Positions 39,801-54,800 of a stretch of 64,000 nt of DNA are shown here, piece by piece. The stretch is from Stenopsyche tienmushanensis (taxonomy: Eukaryota > Arthropoda > Insecta > Trichoptera > Stenopsychidae). Location: NCBI GenBank assembly GCA_008973525.1, contig WACJ01000514.1, forward strand, positions 2,480,001 to 2,544,000, given 5' to 3'. The position numbers and the translations under genes are program-made. Position 1 is the first letter of the stretch. Every line of letters begins with the position of its first letter. The notes beneath the pieces were generated by a model that saw only the letters and a program-made list of their open reading frames with translations, had not been told where the DNA came from and did no database searches.

Positions 39801-42800
39801 GAACTAAATTATGACATCTGAACCATAAACTGTGTATTTATTAATAGGATATCTTTCATCATTCGTTGGGCGTTAATTGAGCTCATAAGATGACGTAACT
39901 TGAGAGATAGTTGCCTTCATCGCCCGTTTCATACATCCTTATCCCCATGAGATGTTCTAATTACGACCCGTGATGGAAAAGTTTACGATTGGATGCTACC
40001 TTGTGACGAGTGAGCTTTCGCACTAAACTTTCCCCCGGTACTCATCATCGGGAAATGTGTGATATATTCCTCTTTATAGCTCTTCTCTGCTGGTAGATTA
40101 AAAAAGTTTATTTTAACCCCTCCCTTTAACATAATGAAGGCTGTTTTAATAACGCCTTTGATTTGATTTTTTAAAATTATTTGATACTTTATTAAGAAAG
40201 CATATGCCATAAGATAAACTTCAATTACAATAATTCAACTTTCAAGTCAGAGTGATATTTTCATATGCGAATCTCTTGGAGCGACTTCACTGTGGGTTGT
40301 TATAGGTTAAAGTTGATTTGTTTATGCGTCTAGATATTCACAGAATACGCTCTCCGAGTTGAGATGCTCTTCAATGCGATGATTTAAATTATTTGCTCCG
40401 ACATGTGCAGATATCTGGCTATGACAGATTTGGGAACTGTAATTTTCATTTGATGTCGAATAATCAAGTTTCCTATTGGCTGCTTCCGACGAAATATTTG
40501 CTAAACGATGGCATAACATTTGCACCAAAATGGTGCCGATTTCTGAACGAACATTAACATAGTTTTTGCCATTTTATTGCCGACAATACCATCGTTGAAT
40601 TCTACGCCCGATTCGATATTACATATAATGGAAAATGTTGATTTGTACTCGAAGCTTCCCATGTGAAGATTGTAATTTTTCGGTTGGCTGACCGAAAAGA
40701 ATTGACAATGTGATCGAATGTTAGTTCACGAGTATAAAAGCTACCAGAGGAGAAATGCACTTTTATTTTCTCTCATCTTTAAACGGTATTTTCAATTTTT
40801 ATTATCAATATATGTTTAGTTTGGTCACTTGGTTCTATTTGTGCGATCCAATTCAATCTACTTTTCCTTCCTCGCCAGAGCTTATGTCTGCATTAGGTAT
40901 CCATAATTTATTAGACCTAATTAAACATCCTTTTTCCATTAGGCTTTATCTTTTACTGTGGCTTAAAGGCTCTATTATTTTCTTTAACATTTTATGGAAA
41001 ATCTTGATCTCAATATTATTATAATGATATATAAATAAATTCTTTAATTTAAATGGCTTCATTAAATGTACAGAGAAAAGAATCTAAAATATGTGTGTGT
41101 GTTTTTTTTTTGTATTTTGACTAAATATAAATTAGAAATATATTTACAAAGTAATTCGAGCTATAAATGTTGTTTAGTTTAAGACAATCTTTAATAATAT
41201 CTATAATTTTATGGTTTTTTTATGTGATTAACAACCAGATTTTTAAAAAATATTTATACTCCATGAAGATCATATTAAAGTGGTGGACAATTCATAGAGT
41301 CAACTGCAAAATATCAATTAAAATATATATGTCATATCAAAATCGTGTAACAAACTTAGTTCCACCGTTGATCGTTTCATATATTTTAGATGCTATTCCA
41401 TGACAGCATTCATCTATTTTTCATCCACCTTGTCTTGTCATATGACCTAACCACCAAAATTTAATCTCGCGCCAAATTTCCAACATATATGTATAACTTT
41501 ATAATCTTACTATAATCTTCCTAGTATTTTTTAATTTCCTAAATAATTTAGCTAAAGTTTCCCCTAAAAAATATTAATTAACTTAACAATTCATTACAAA
41601 TGCTAAAAAATCATGTCCTCTTAACATATCTTATGTAAAATCTACCCGATATATCATTTTATTTTCAGTGATATATACAAGTTGAATTTGATGCTGTCGT
41701 ATTGAGATCGTATCATAGATTTATTGATTGAATAATTGAGTTTTCATCCTAAGTAACATCTTATTCTATTGATCTTCGGCATGTACTCCATTGTATCAGG
41801 TCAGTCCAAAAGTTAGCATTTTGGAAAAAAATTAAATTGTGTAAATAAATGATGAATCCATCATTTTTGACATCTGATCCACTGTTAATTTAGGCTCTGA
41901 CTCCACAAGATGTCTATGGGTACTAATATGCATCCGATGTTTAGGAAAATTGGTGATAGACTGACTAATACATTAGTCAAGTGACGACAAGTTTCGATAG
42001 GTTCGAAACCTATTGTTAAATAGTGTTTTATGTACACTATTTAAACATTTTCCAGAAATGCGCACGATCTTCTGGACTGACCTGATAAATGGTCAGATTA
42101 TATTCCTGATTCTGATGAATGAAATGTGTGGACTATTAAATAAGCCCGATTAATATTAATTAAATATTCCATCAATAGTACTGGAAAATTATAATATCTG
42201 ATTTGATTGTTATGTACATTTGTGCACACAAAGGGCTCTATAAAAATTAAATTAATTAATATTTGACATAGATTGATGTAATTGTTAGTAAGCAATAAAG
42301 CGTGACAATATTTTAAATATATATAATATTTATAAAAAATACTATTATAACTTTTTACAAAATCTCCTTTAGTCTCAAAGTGAAAACGTATATATATGTA
42401 AAAATACTGCAATTGAGGATTTAAAGCAATTCGTGCCGCCATTTGACTTAGTCGGTAGGATATTTAAAACGTTTCTAGCGCTCTCGTTTTTACTGCATAG
42501 AAACTTTTAGATGAGTTTTATGTCTTTTCGGATTGAAACTGATTTTTTGTCGAAATATAATCTCTGTATGGGGTTCTATTTTTGAATTAGCATGTTTTGG
42601 ACCTTTTAATTATGTTACGCAGCCATTACGTATTCCCTTATCGGAAGATTTCTATCACAATATTTGTGTTAATTGTGAGATATTTGGTTGATTAAACTCG
42701 GGGTTATGGTAAATTGGATAAAACCGTTTCGGCAGCTCTTACACTCCAGTGTATTATACGGTTAAGGGCTCCTTATTTTGCTAGTATTGTTTTCATAATT

Positions 42801-45800
42801 ACCATGGGCCCCGGTATTCGCATGATTTACAGTTAGGTCAGATGACACCCACCTATAAAACCGGAGCACAACGTGAAAATTTACATTTGTTAACGTAACG
42901 GTCTCCACGATGGATATTATATTGCCTGTTTAAGGTTCGCTTTGTTCCGTGATTGAATTTATTATGAATTGGGTAACATCTTAGCGATCCTGCAATCGGA
43001 TACGATGTATACTCGATTCTATGATTGCCATCGATTTTGGGCGCGTGTGGGTTGGAAAATAATGAAAGTCGGGGGTGGTTTTCGGTAGAGGATGAGTTTT
43101 CACGTGAGAGAACGATACGTTAATTGTACACGAGTTCAAAGTTTACCACATTTTCCGGCAAGGCTTCACCATTACTTGAGATGTGGCTTATCCATCTCCC
43201 GTCATTAATGAAGGCATTCATTGAGTCATTATTTGGTAGACGTGTATTGGTCAAGCAATTTGCGCTAGTTCTGCTCTAAAATTATGCTTAAGGTGTCAGT
43301 TCAATAGATTCAAATCAATGCCTGTACAACATTATTAAACTTGTAAGTGATACTAATTTAAGACCCCAAAGCTATATCGTTTTCAGATATTACTTCAATT
43401 TAGCCACCCTAGATTTTGGTGATGATTTTAGGTTTGGTGATGAATGTCTCTCAAGCCCCATGCACGAGAAAATTTAAAATTTGTTATTTAAAATACATCA
43501 AAATTTAGCCATCAAACATTAATTTTTTGATGCTTTATATAAGAAAACAAATGTCACAATAGAACTATTGATGACCATACTTTTCAGCCTAATTTGAATT
43601 TCTGTTTTCTACATAAGTGTCAATGCCATAATTAATAGCAAAATACACTATACTTTTAGCTCAGATATTTGAGTTTCGGACAATGACTGATTGGGATTTG
43701 TCATTCAAATATAAGGCAATCACGCTATTATATTGTAATTCTATAGTTTAATACACAGTTTATATCTAATCTAAAAATACAATGCTTGAATATTGTTAAT
43801 AATAGGTCTCATGGTCCCTGTACAATTTTGTACAAGTTTTTGGTAATTGGTGACAATTCAAGTGACACTATTAGGGTCTTCATATAAGCGTGTAAAGAGC
43901 TCCTATGTGCGCTTTTGAAGTGCAACCCTACTTACACAGAAAGGGATCAGATCGCCTTAAGGGAATATGACCAGGATCTCTAATATGACCCGCCAGGATA
44001 GCGTAGACACCTTTAATTAAAACGGATGTAGGTGAAATCTGGGAAACAAATAAAGCGAACCCTTTGAATATGGCACACATTACTGACCCAATTAATTTAA
44101 AACACCCACCTCCCCCTACAACAAAAACTTTCGCAGATAATAGACACGACCGTGACTTTCGGCAAGGATGGAGCCATTCAATTTTTAAATTAAACTATGT
44201 GAGGAAAACTCTAGACGTTTCTCAAACGCCAATATGAGCTTGCTTACGTTAAAGATCCTATTCGGCCGTCCTGCAAGTTCACTTCGCTTAGGTAAGAGAT
44301 TGGTTAACTGCCTTTGAAGCGACCCCCTTTGAGATTCAGCTTAGTTTGCCTATTCTCAGTAGTGTCTAATCAAGGTAAAATACTCCGAAGGTTTCCCCGT
44401 ATATGTGGTCATATCTTCTTACGCTTACTTGAACTTTAAATTTGCCACACGTAGAAAATTGAGCTGCGCTTCCGACCGCGGGCATGTAATCTCATTCATT
44501 TTATTTTTTATGTTCGGGGAGAAATTCAGCACATTGTTGGAAATCTGATAAATATAAGATTGCCGTTATTTATTAGACTGAAACTTTGCCCTGCTCGAGT
44601 TCCTCGCGCAATGTGGTAAAAGATTAAACTTCAGTCGGGATTCATTAAGATCCAGCATCTCAGGTGGGCAGATCGCGTTGCGAGAACAAGCGACAGCTGT
44701 TTATCGGAATCTGTCATGTTAACGGTAACAATTCATGGAAAGCTTGTTAAAACATTGTATCGTTGATGGAATTGATTCAGAAGTAGGAGAGTAAAGCTTT
44801 TGACAGTGGAGAATTTTGAGCCTCGTTATTTATGTGCTTAAACTTTTCTGTGAGGCTAGAGAATTGATAGAAGGAAATATTCATATTTTATTTTTCATTT
44901 CAATTTTTTTATAATATGTATTTTATTTTATTTATTTCATATATGTTCACATTTGAAAGTGGTCGAAAGCTCGTAAAAAATTATATGTGATCATAGATAG
45001 TATCAAGTCAGTCCAAAAGATTGTGCGCATTTTTGATTTTTTTTTAAATAGTGTAAATAAAACACAATTTAACAATAAACTTCGAACCTATCGAAATTTG
45101 TCGTCCCTTGACTAATGTATTGATCAGTCTATCACCAATTTTCGTAAACATATAATGCATATTAGTACCCATAGAAAATGAATATCGATAATCAATACAA
45201 ACGTGCTATTATTATACAGTCGCCGATTGCGGTCGATTTTTGCTTTCATTACAATAATATATTAAGTTGGCAATCGATTTTAAGAATTTTTCAACATTTT
45301 TAATACATTATGGATTCTCAATAAAGCCATGTATGAATAACAATGTACATGATTTTTCAAGGATAATATGTGAGGCTAACAAAGGATGAGTACATAATTG
45401 TCTAATTATTATAAGCACATAGAAAGTGGGTTGATTACAAAAAGCGAGCATATGGTTTTAAATTTCATGGAAAACCATGACGTGCGGCTACTTTCAAATA
45501 ACATACAATACCGAGTACTATAAAAAAATCATTTAAAATGCTTCTATTGTATTTTTCGTAATGAGTTGTTTCATTAGGTCATTTGAAGTTGAATGATTTA
45601 ATATTGCAATATATCACTTGATATACTTAATTTAAATTGTTGAGCGCAGAATAATTATAGCATTTCAGTCGTAAATTAATAAAAATTATCTCTGCAGTGA
45701 TGCACGTATGATCCGTATCAATTGAGACCGGTCAGAATTTCAAAGACTTTTTTTGGAGTGTCAAAGTTCAATTGAAGATATTGCTCGAAAATTGTTTAAT

Positions 45801-48800
45801 AAGCTTCATCATCTATAATCACAATGACAACCAGATCAAAGGTCATGCACTATGCAGATGAGTTCATTCGAAAAAAGAGTTATGGGAAAATGGTAGTAAA
45901 CAAGTCTTGTGGCATTTGGTGCGAAATCTAGAAAGTGACGAAGATCGTGCGTTATTGAAGAAAATATACCGGTGATTGATAAATGGAGCAAATATCAAAA
46001 GCAGATGTTTAGGTTGCTCGTAATTTTAGACCTTAGCCTCTTGCAAGAGTAATCGTTTCGCTTCTGACAGTTTTGCGGTCGCAACCTAATGAATGTATCT
46101 CCCCACAATCTATCTTGGTTAAAGCTCACTATCTGCATACCCAATCCCCCTGTTAAGGAATCCGGACGAGATCTTGTCTTGATTGGCTCCGGAACAATCC
46201 TTCAATTATGTTCTGGATTTGACTAAATTTCAGACTATGATTAAGCTTGGATTGAATTTGATCAACGCTAATAGGGGATTATCCGAGCCGGCGATGTCTT
46301 CTATTCGAAAGCAGCAATCGTGAAATATACCATGTGTACATTTATGGTTATCAAAATCATAGTTTTACAGGTATATATAAGATGTACCTGGAATTAATCC
46401 ATTGCGTTTGGTTTGTTAAAATTGGACTAAGGGGATTTATGGTATGTACTTAACTCAAAGTTTAAAATTTAACGATGGCCTTTAAAACAGATCCTTGGCA
46501 AACCAGTTTTGTCAACTCCCCCCAAATACCAAAATGTTCTAAAATACCACTATTTAGAATCCAGTGAAATTTGGTATTTCATTTCCAATTCAATATGTTC
46601 TATACTCTTATTATTATTTTTAATTAAGTTTGGACAATCAATATATTTTTCTTTTTATTATTGCATCTTTTGATCTTTCCCTTGTGAAATTCTTCGGTTT
46701 TCGTTGACAAAAGAATGAAAACATTGCTATCAACCCAACCCACATTGCTAATATCAACTTCGTCAATGTTGGAAATACTTTTTTCTGAAGTGCCATTCTT
46801 GAAAGTCGGGGCATTAAAATAATCTATTTTAAATACTGTTCCTTAGATAAACATAATGCTAGATTTGGAAGTCTCATTCATATTGCTCTGTATTCGTATT
46901 ATAAAAATGAATATATATCAAGTATTTTTTAAGCAATCTTTTAACAAATCTGATATTATTTAACAATTACGAAATCACTTAAATACTGTCGCTTGAAACT
47001 GTTACAGCTTAGCGAATTTATATTATTTAAATAGATTTGTATATTGTGATAAAATGTTATCAAGCAAACGTAACCGCAAACTAAATGCATGTGAAATGAC
47101 TTTTATTATATCATCTCTTATGCATTTATTTTTATAATTTTTATGCTTATATATATTGAATATGTAACAAATAAATGGTTAATTATTCAATATCGTATCA
47201 TAATCAATGGAAAAAAGTTTAACCCTATACAATCTACGAACAATTCAAAACTGTTTTCAGTCAATTTTGAAATAAATCAGTTACTCAGATGGTCCTGTCC
47301 AATTTTATTATAACCTCAGAATTTTATTTTTTAGGTCCAGTTATTAGACTAAATCTGGTTCAAAAATTCCTATTGTGCAAATGTTAAGAGTTATTAAACA
47401 AACATATTGCACGCCAAAGTCTATAGTACGATCTTTGAATTGATATGCCATCGCGTGGCGGTTTATAAATAACTTTCATTCATGTTCATTCCAAGTCTGA
47501 CTAATATTCTATGTCGGATAACATACGTCATTTAAGTGGAATTTAATCTTCCACACAACCGCTTATGCGGCTTATAATTTGACTAATTTCGGAAAGAATC
47601 ATTAGTAAGTGACGTCCGTTTGCCTATTGAAGTTGTACGCATTGTGTCTTCGTGCTTGATCAAATGTTAACCGATAGTAAGCGGTCTTCAATTTTTTAAT
47701 CTCGCTTCTAAAATTCGTTATCCACTGGAGCTTAAAAAATATTTTTGCAGTGTCCCAGTGCAGCACTTTTGTCTTTTTGCGCTCTTTTCAGCTCGGTTTT
47801 TCAGTTGCATGTTTTAGCCTTTAATCAACCGGACTCCATTAAACGGCTCCTCCCTTTTTTGCTTTTCAAATACGACGTTCCATTTGCAAAAAAAATGTTT
47901 CGCCCTCCTTGCAGCCCCCGCAGTCTATTTATTTTCATACACAGTGGATTAAACACAATGTTTACAGAATATTAAACACAGTTACAATACACAAAAGTGA
48001 AACTGAGGTCTCATGCCATCGCTCACAACAAAAGCTTATTCTGCTCCCGTCGGAAAACATATTTTAATTTTGCTCGGATAAAAATTAAGCTTTCTCATCC
48101 TGGACGATGGAAAATCCCGCTAGTTCCACTAAAATTCGAGCGGCATCCTTCGTCAATTTCAAGTCCCCATTTATTCGTCCCCGGCATAATAGTATTATTT
48201 CATTATAATCAAGCGCGGAAAATGTTATAAATTAGTATCGCCGTGAGGAATATAAAATCCCAATGCTTACACATGAGACTTAGGATCTAATGTATGATGA
48301 AAATGTATACATACGTATTCCTGGATTAGCAGATTTAAATACAGAGTCTTATTTTCCTTCCCTATTTCTACATTGCATTTCCTTTTAGCTAATGCTTTAT
48401 TTCGATGATACAATATATTTTAAGGATGAGAGTTGAGTAATTTTAACGCGGTGTGTTTAACGAAACCCACATCTATTCACATCACTCTCAAATAACTTTG
48501 TGTTGCATTACTTGAGTGCCGATTTTGGTATTACTTTGAAATAACAATAAAAATATAAATATTTACAATAGTCAATAATTTGCCGCAGATTTGGCTATTT
48601 TTTTGGTCGTGTTCATCATATTTGCGGATCTTGTTGAAATATACAATATTATTTTGGTACATTTGTTTCCATTTTTCTTGATCTTTTGGGGTGGATGTTA
48701 TATCGGTTCCTGTAATTTATTTCACCCCATTGGAGAACACCATTTGCTATCATGGTACAATACCCACAACTATAATTATCTCCATGCCATTTCTTTTCAG

Positions 48801-51800
48801 TCAGTTATTTTTCTTGTTGTAATATCATTTATATTCCCATGTGTAAAAAATACAATTTTTTAAAAAGACAGATTTATTTCCCTATGAAAGCAACAATATT
48901 TTGCTATTATTGACATGTTCAGAGGGTAAAATTGGTCACCTCGTATGACATAATACGCCATGTAAAAAATATTATAACTACATACAATAACTGCATCGTT
49001 CGATGGGTATGGAGAAAATAGTTGTTTACTATATAATGCATATTATTGCAACATATTAGTTGTTTTTCTTAAAATTAAAAACTATTGCTGTACGATTATA
49101 ATATATTAGTTCATATAATTTAATTTTGTAAGCATTTCCCTCTATAAAGTAAAACTTCACAGAAATCAAGATAAAATTATAGAAATCTATGGGTCACACA
49201 CGTACAATATAGTCTAAAGGTGTTTTTTTTTAAAAATTAATAATGAATTTTATTTATTCCTTTGGGTTTATCTGTAAATATTTTTTCGGAAAATCGTGAA
49301 ACTCCAGAAAGTAAGATTAGCTATATATAGTAAACAGACTTATTCATCTCTTGCGCAACTACTTTTTCGTATCCAATAAATATGTTAATCCGTCTACGCC
49401 TCAGCAACTATATAATCTAGCAGATAATCTCCCAGCACCCAGGCTCCGCATCTCCACTTTCTTTGGACAATCAATCTTCTCACATGGAAATCTTTTATTA
49501 AACCCGGGGGCGCCTTTTTTTTACAATATGTCAGCATTATTTCACTTCATTTTTCATAATGACTGCGGGCCACATTATTCACAGCCACTAACGGCATCCG
49601 TCTGTTGTCTCTCACAACATAAAGGAAAGAATTTGCCGGTCTACCTCAGCGGCCATTATCGCTCTTGGAAAATGTATATCCTCTTTCATTTTCCAGCTTT
49701 TCAGCGGCAGTCGACGGCCGACTCGAACGCTTTAAGCCTAATTTGCGTGTCAATCACTCTCGACAAGGGCGGCTCCCTTTTGTCTAATTAGGGATTAGAA
49801 TATTTACACGCCCTTTTATGCCTATTTTCTATCTGCAGACGGAGCTTCGATCGGCAATTTGTTCTTGGTTCTCCATTCTGACCCCCAAGTCCATGGTGGG
49901 TGCATTAATTAACGCGAAGTAGGCGCCCCGCTTTATGCTGCTACTATTTAGGAGATTCTAATTTATAATATTTCCGCTCTCTGACTTTGACACAATTCAC
50001 TTTTATGCCCAGCTTCTCTTCTATCTATATCAAAACTTTTGGACGGGTGTCTTTCATATCGACTGATCTTGCGTCAACCGTCGAAGCGTTTTCAATTTTA
50101 AAATTTAAACTTAAGCTAGATTGAATTAATTAAGAGATTCGGTTTAAATCCTTTTATTAAATGAATTTTGTGTCTTTTAATTATCATATAAAATGCATGA
50201 AGAGTCAGTAATTTCCCACACACTTCAATAGAAAACTTTATTTATAATACAATAAAGAAATATTAGGTTTATGATCAAAATAATCAACAAAAAACACATA
50301 TACAATAGAACCTCAATTATCCTATATATGGATAAAATTTGGATGCGCCGAAAATTTTTTAACAAAAAAACAGCTGATCCTTTTTCTTTAGTTCCTCGAC
50401 CCAGATTTGTCCTAATTTCCTGAATCTGAAAAAATTCCCTACATTACACTTTAACATCTTAAAACCGGTCCTTAAGATGTTAAAGTGTCATATATCCGTC
50501 ATCAGGCTTAAGCAATCTATATTGGAGACTTTCCCAGGGAAATAATTCCTTTATTTACTTTATCTGATCCTGGAAATCAGGATACACCTAAACAGAGATC
50601 ATCTATTATCACTTTTTGCCATTTAAATATATAGGAAGAACTCATTTTTCTCAGAAACAATTACTCCATGTCACTTCGCGGTTAACCACAAACGATCGCA
50701 GTTGTGGAAAACATATCGCCGATATTTATCTATTAACATATAACACATTTTATGACTAATGTGCGATTAGGATACTTTAAATGACTATGAAGACTTGTAT
50801 GAAAAAAAATCCTGTTATTAAAAAAAATCATTGACCAAAAGAAACTGACTCCATGATATCAAACATTTTAAAGTACAATTTTTACACGGTAAAACGTATG
50901 CATATAGCATTGATATAGTTTTGAGCAAATTTTATAAATGATGTAACATTTGTTTCGTGCACCCGTGAAATCTTACATTGGCAATAGTCATAAACATAGT
51001 TGATTTTAGTTCTGAAATAACTTCATTCTGATTATAAATACTTGATTCACATTAGTGAAATGCAATTCTTCCCAAACGTCTTAATTTATAAAGTGTATTC
51101 GCGTGGCATGAAAATTTAAATTTTGCACTCATACATCGCTGTTTAATTGCGAGCGTGAGCACATTTAATAAAATACATGAGCTTGATGGTCCATTATAAA
51201 GCATGGTACGCACCTGTGCCTTGTACGACAATTTAAAATAATTGTTTCATTACTATAAGATGGTTCTTGCTATACAAATCTTAGTTATTATTGTCATTAA
51301 ACATATTTAGCGTATATGATACATACATATTTTTCTGATGAAAATGTTTTATTTTGTTTATTGTTAAACACAATATAATCGGGCATTCCTTTATCCATCG
51401 ATGGAAGTGAACCCTAAACCTTTTATTAGTGGTGCTGCATTATATATATATATATATATATTTCACGTCGCTTCGCGACAATATGCAATTATCGTATTAT
51501 CATCGGTATTTATGGTGTTTTGCATTATTAAATAATATACTATTGAATAATTTATATTACATCGAGTGTAACGTTTTCTCATGTTATATTTTATAAGTGT
51601 ACATAATAGGCATATAAATGTCCTTTTTGACGGTGTTCTATGGTGCGCGTGCATCGAGTCGAAAATTCTTGCATAATGTTGTATAAATTTGCAAATTATT
51701 CACGTCTGAAGCAACACATTATGATTCTTCGAGTCATTAATCACATCAAATGTGTTTTATTGCGGAGATTTATTAGCTCCTTAGATGTATTACGATAAAT

Positions 51801-54800
51801 TTCAATTTGTTTTGAATAGATATGAAGCTCTAATTTAAGGGAGGAGCTTTTAAAAAACCGTATTTATTTTTTCATGAAGGCCGCAATAAATTATTTCGAT
51901 CGGACATATAATAAGTATTTTTTATTATTTTTGCATTCGGTTGGAGCAATTTTTAATGGGGAAAATTTCCATTATTTTTTAGTCATTACTCTTAACAGTA
52001 GGGGTCAAATGTTTTCCCTTATCAGGAATTCAACTCGTGCGGCGCAAACACAAACGAGTCGATTCATTAGAATTTTAAGTACGCTAGAGATTATTTTTAT
52101 TGCTCTTCAGTACACTTTTCCTGTTTTTCAACTAATTACACAAGTTAAAACTTATTTCAGCATTTTCATTATGTCTTAACTTCGCTTCGATCTCGCTGTT
52201 AATTTGATCTTAGATCTCATCCCCTCTTCCGCAGGTCTGCGAATTCGACGGTCTTTTATTATTCAATATTTGGACGATTTCTAGACAAACTAGGGGTAGT
52301 AAACGAGCGCAAGATTTATCGCCGGGCAGGGGTACAATTTCTCATTATCTTTATGCGAATGGTAATGATGCTTGCGTCGATAAATCATCCCTCGCCGGAT
52401 CTTTTTTTTATTCAGACGGTACTTTTTAGTTCCGCGGAAAGTCGGATCGAGTTGATATGCGGCGAACCTCTAATGAATCGGCCCCATTGTCAATATCAAT
52501 TTCCTTGGACGCCTGGGTTTGGCAGCCCGATTGGAACCATTGTTATTTGTGAATGCCCAAGTATACACTCTTTCGGATATATCTTCAAATTTTAATTTTC
52601 CATCTCCGTCAATGGCCCTCCATTCTTTCGGGGGGATTGAATTGGAAAAAAATCGGAAATTCATCACTTTATTGAATCACAATTAAACTCGTATTTTTGG
52701 AAACGCCTCTTTATTCCCTAGCTGGAACGAAAATGTTTTCAAAGAATCAATTTCGCACCCCCCCAAATAATCAATCGCTGTAAGGGTACATACTTTCATT
52801 TCTCGATATTTCCAATTCTATACTATACAATTTTTCACGCATAATACACTTTCTATTTCAAAGTGCTCGTCTTTTTTCCCATGAAAATAATTTAATAAAA
52901 CGTATTACGGTTTTGTGGATATAATACATTTTTTGATTAGCATATTCATTTTTCATAGTAAAAAGGTGATTACAATATCGATTGGGCAATATTATTCTTA
53001 TAGACATTTTAATTTGTTACAATATAGATTTTCTACATTCTGATCATATTTCATCAAACACATATGACAATTTTTCGAAGCTACAATCTTAGCTTGGGCG
53101 CTGGAACGGGCACTTATTTTTTTGAAAGCCAATAATTCTTCTTAGACTCTGAACTGTAATTTATCAAACCAAATAACATAGATCGCCAATCATTGAATAC
53201 CTTCTTCTGTCTTTGATGTTAAATCAATCCACTCCCGTGTTATATCAATTAATGGTCATCACGTGCTGATTATTAAACAATGTCCAACTACAATATCACA
53301 TATAGAAAAATGATCTTTTGTATTCTCTTTCTTTAAGACTTGAACAAACCCATATCTCTTTTTGTACGACTTTTTTTGTGTGATTTCGAAGTTATGCGTT
53401 TTTTTAAAAGCATTTTTTAATTTCATAAAGAGTACGTATTGAGATATTTTGGTTAAAATAGGAAATAAATCATCAACACTAACCAAAATTTGGAAAAAAA
53501 TATATAAATTGGGATTGTGTAAATGATATTGCATCTACTATCGCTGAATTATGATCACGCTCTTTATTCTTGTATAGATTGATCCAATGTTTCGACTTTT
53601 AAAAATACATTCTCCAAAGGAATTTCCAATTTCCAATTCCAACTACTTACGGAGCTATTTTAGTGACGCAGCTACTTGGCTAGTCCAACCATAATGAAAT
53701 CTTTTAACGCGTTTTTCTCGAAACTCCTTTTTACAACACGATTGACATCATATCTCAAGTTTTAATTAATTAATTTACTTCAAACTTGGTACGAATATTT
53801 TCTATATAACCCCCTATTATTCCTACCAAGTTTGTGTCAAAATTTATTTTTTAACTACTAAAATTACAACTGTGACAAATAAGGCCAAAAAATGATTTGA
53901 CTGATTTTTTTTAGACAGTTGCCATTTTGTGATTTTTTCTGAGTAAGAAATTATAGTGACATCTTTATTAATTATGATTTATATTGTTTAGAACGCATCT
54001 ACCGCACAAAAAAAGGTTAATTGGTTTAAAGAAAACTACTTCTGAGCTTCCAAAGTCACATACAATGTGCAAACAAATCAGGAAAGCCAACTTCTATATT
54101 CTTTAAACAAAAACAAGAACTCTTTTGAACTTAGTTTAGTTTTAAAAAGTTCTTTAGATTATACCCTTTCAAACTATATGCTATATGTCATACAAATCAT
54201 TCGATAAGTCGTTAAACTTGAAGAGGTACCAGTTTAAAAGGGTGAGGGTTATGAAAATACTTTTTATGCCGAAGATGTTTTTATTAATTTATTTACAAAA
54301 TTTGTACAAATTGGCCACCACTGCTTCGTATGCACGCACGACACCCTTTCCTTATTTTAACTGTAGTTGTCTGAAGTAGCATTTCCACTTTCATTTTTGC
54401 AAAGGCGGCAATTATTCCTTCAATTAGGTTTTCTTTTGTGAACACCTCTGTCGTGTTAATTAATTCTTTTTCACGTCCCTAGACAAAAAATCCAGTAGTG
54501 TCAGATTTGGAGACCGTGCGAGCCATGGAATAGAGCACGTCCCTAGTTTAATAATATTTAATTTAAATTATATTAAGATTTTATTAACATGTTTTTTTTT
54601 CATTTTGTTTCAGGACTCTAACAAGGATTAATTATGTTGGATGAGTTAAATTATTCCGTGTGGCCGCACGCTTTTGAAGATATCAAATGCGTATCCCCGA
54701 CATATCATTTCGTGTGAAGATGTGAATCGAAAAATGTTCGATCTATCGCCAGAAAGAAAGCTAGATCCGTCGGACAGATCTAGACTGCGAATGCTGGACG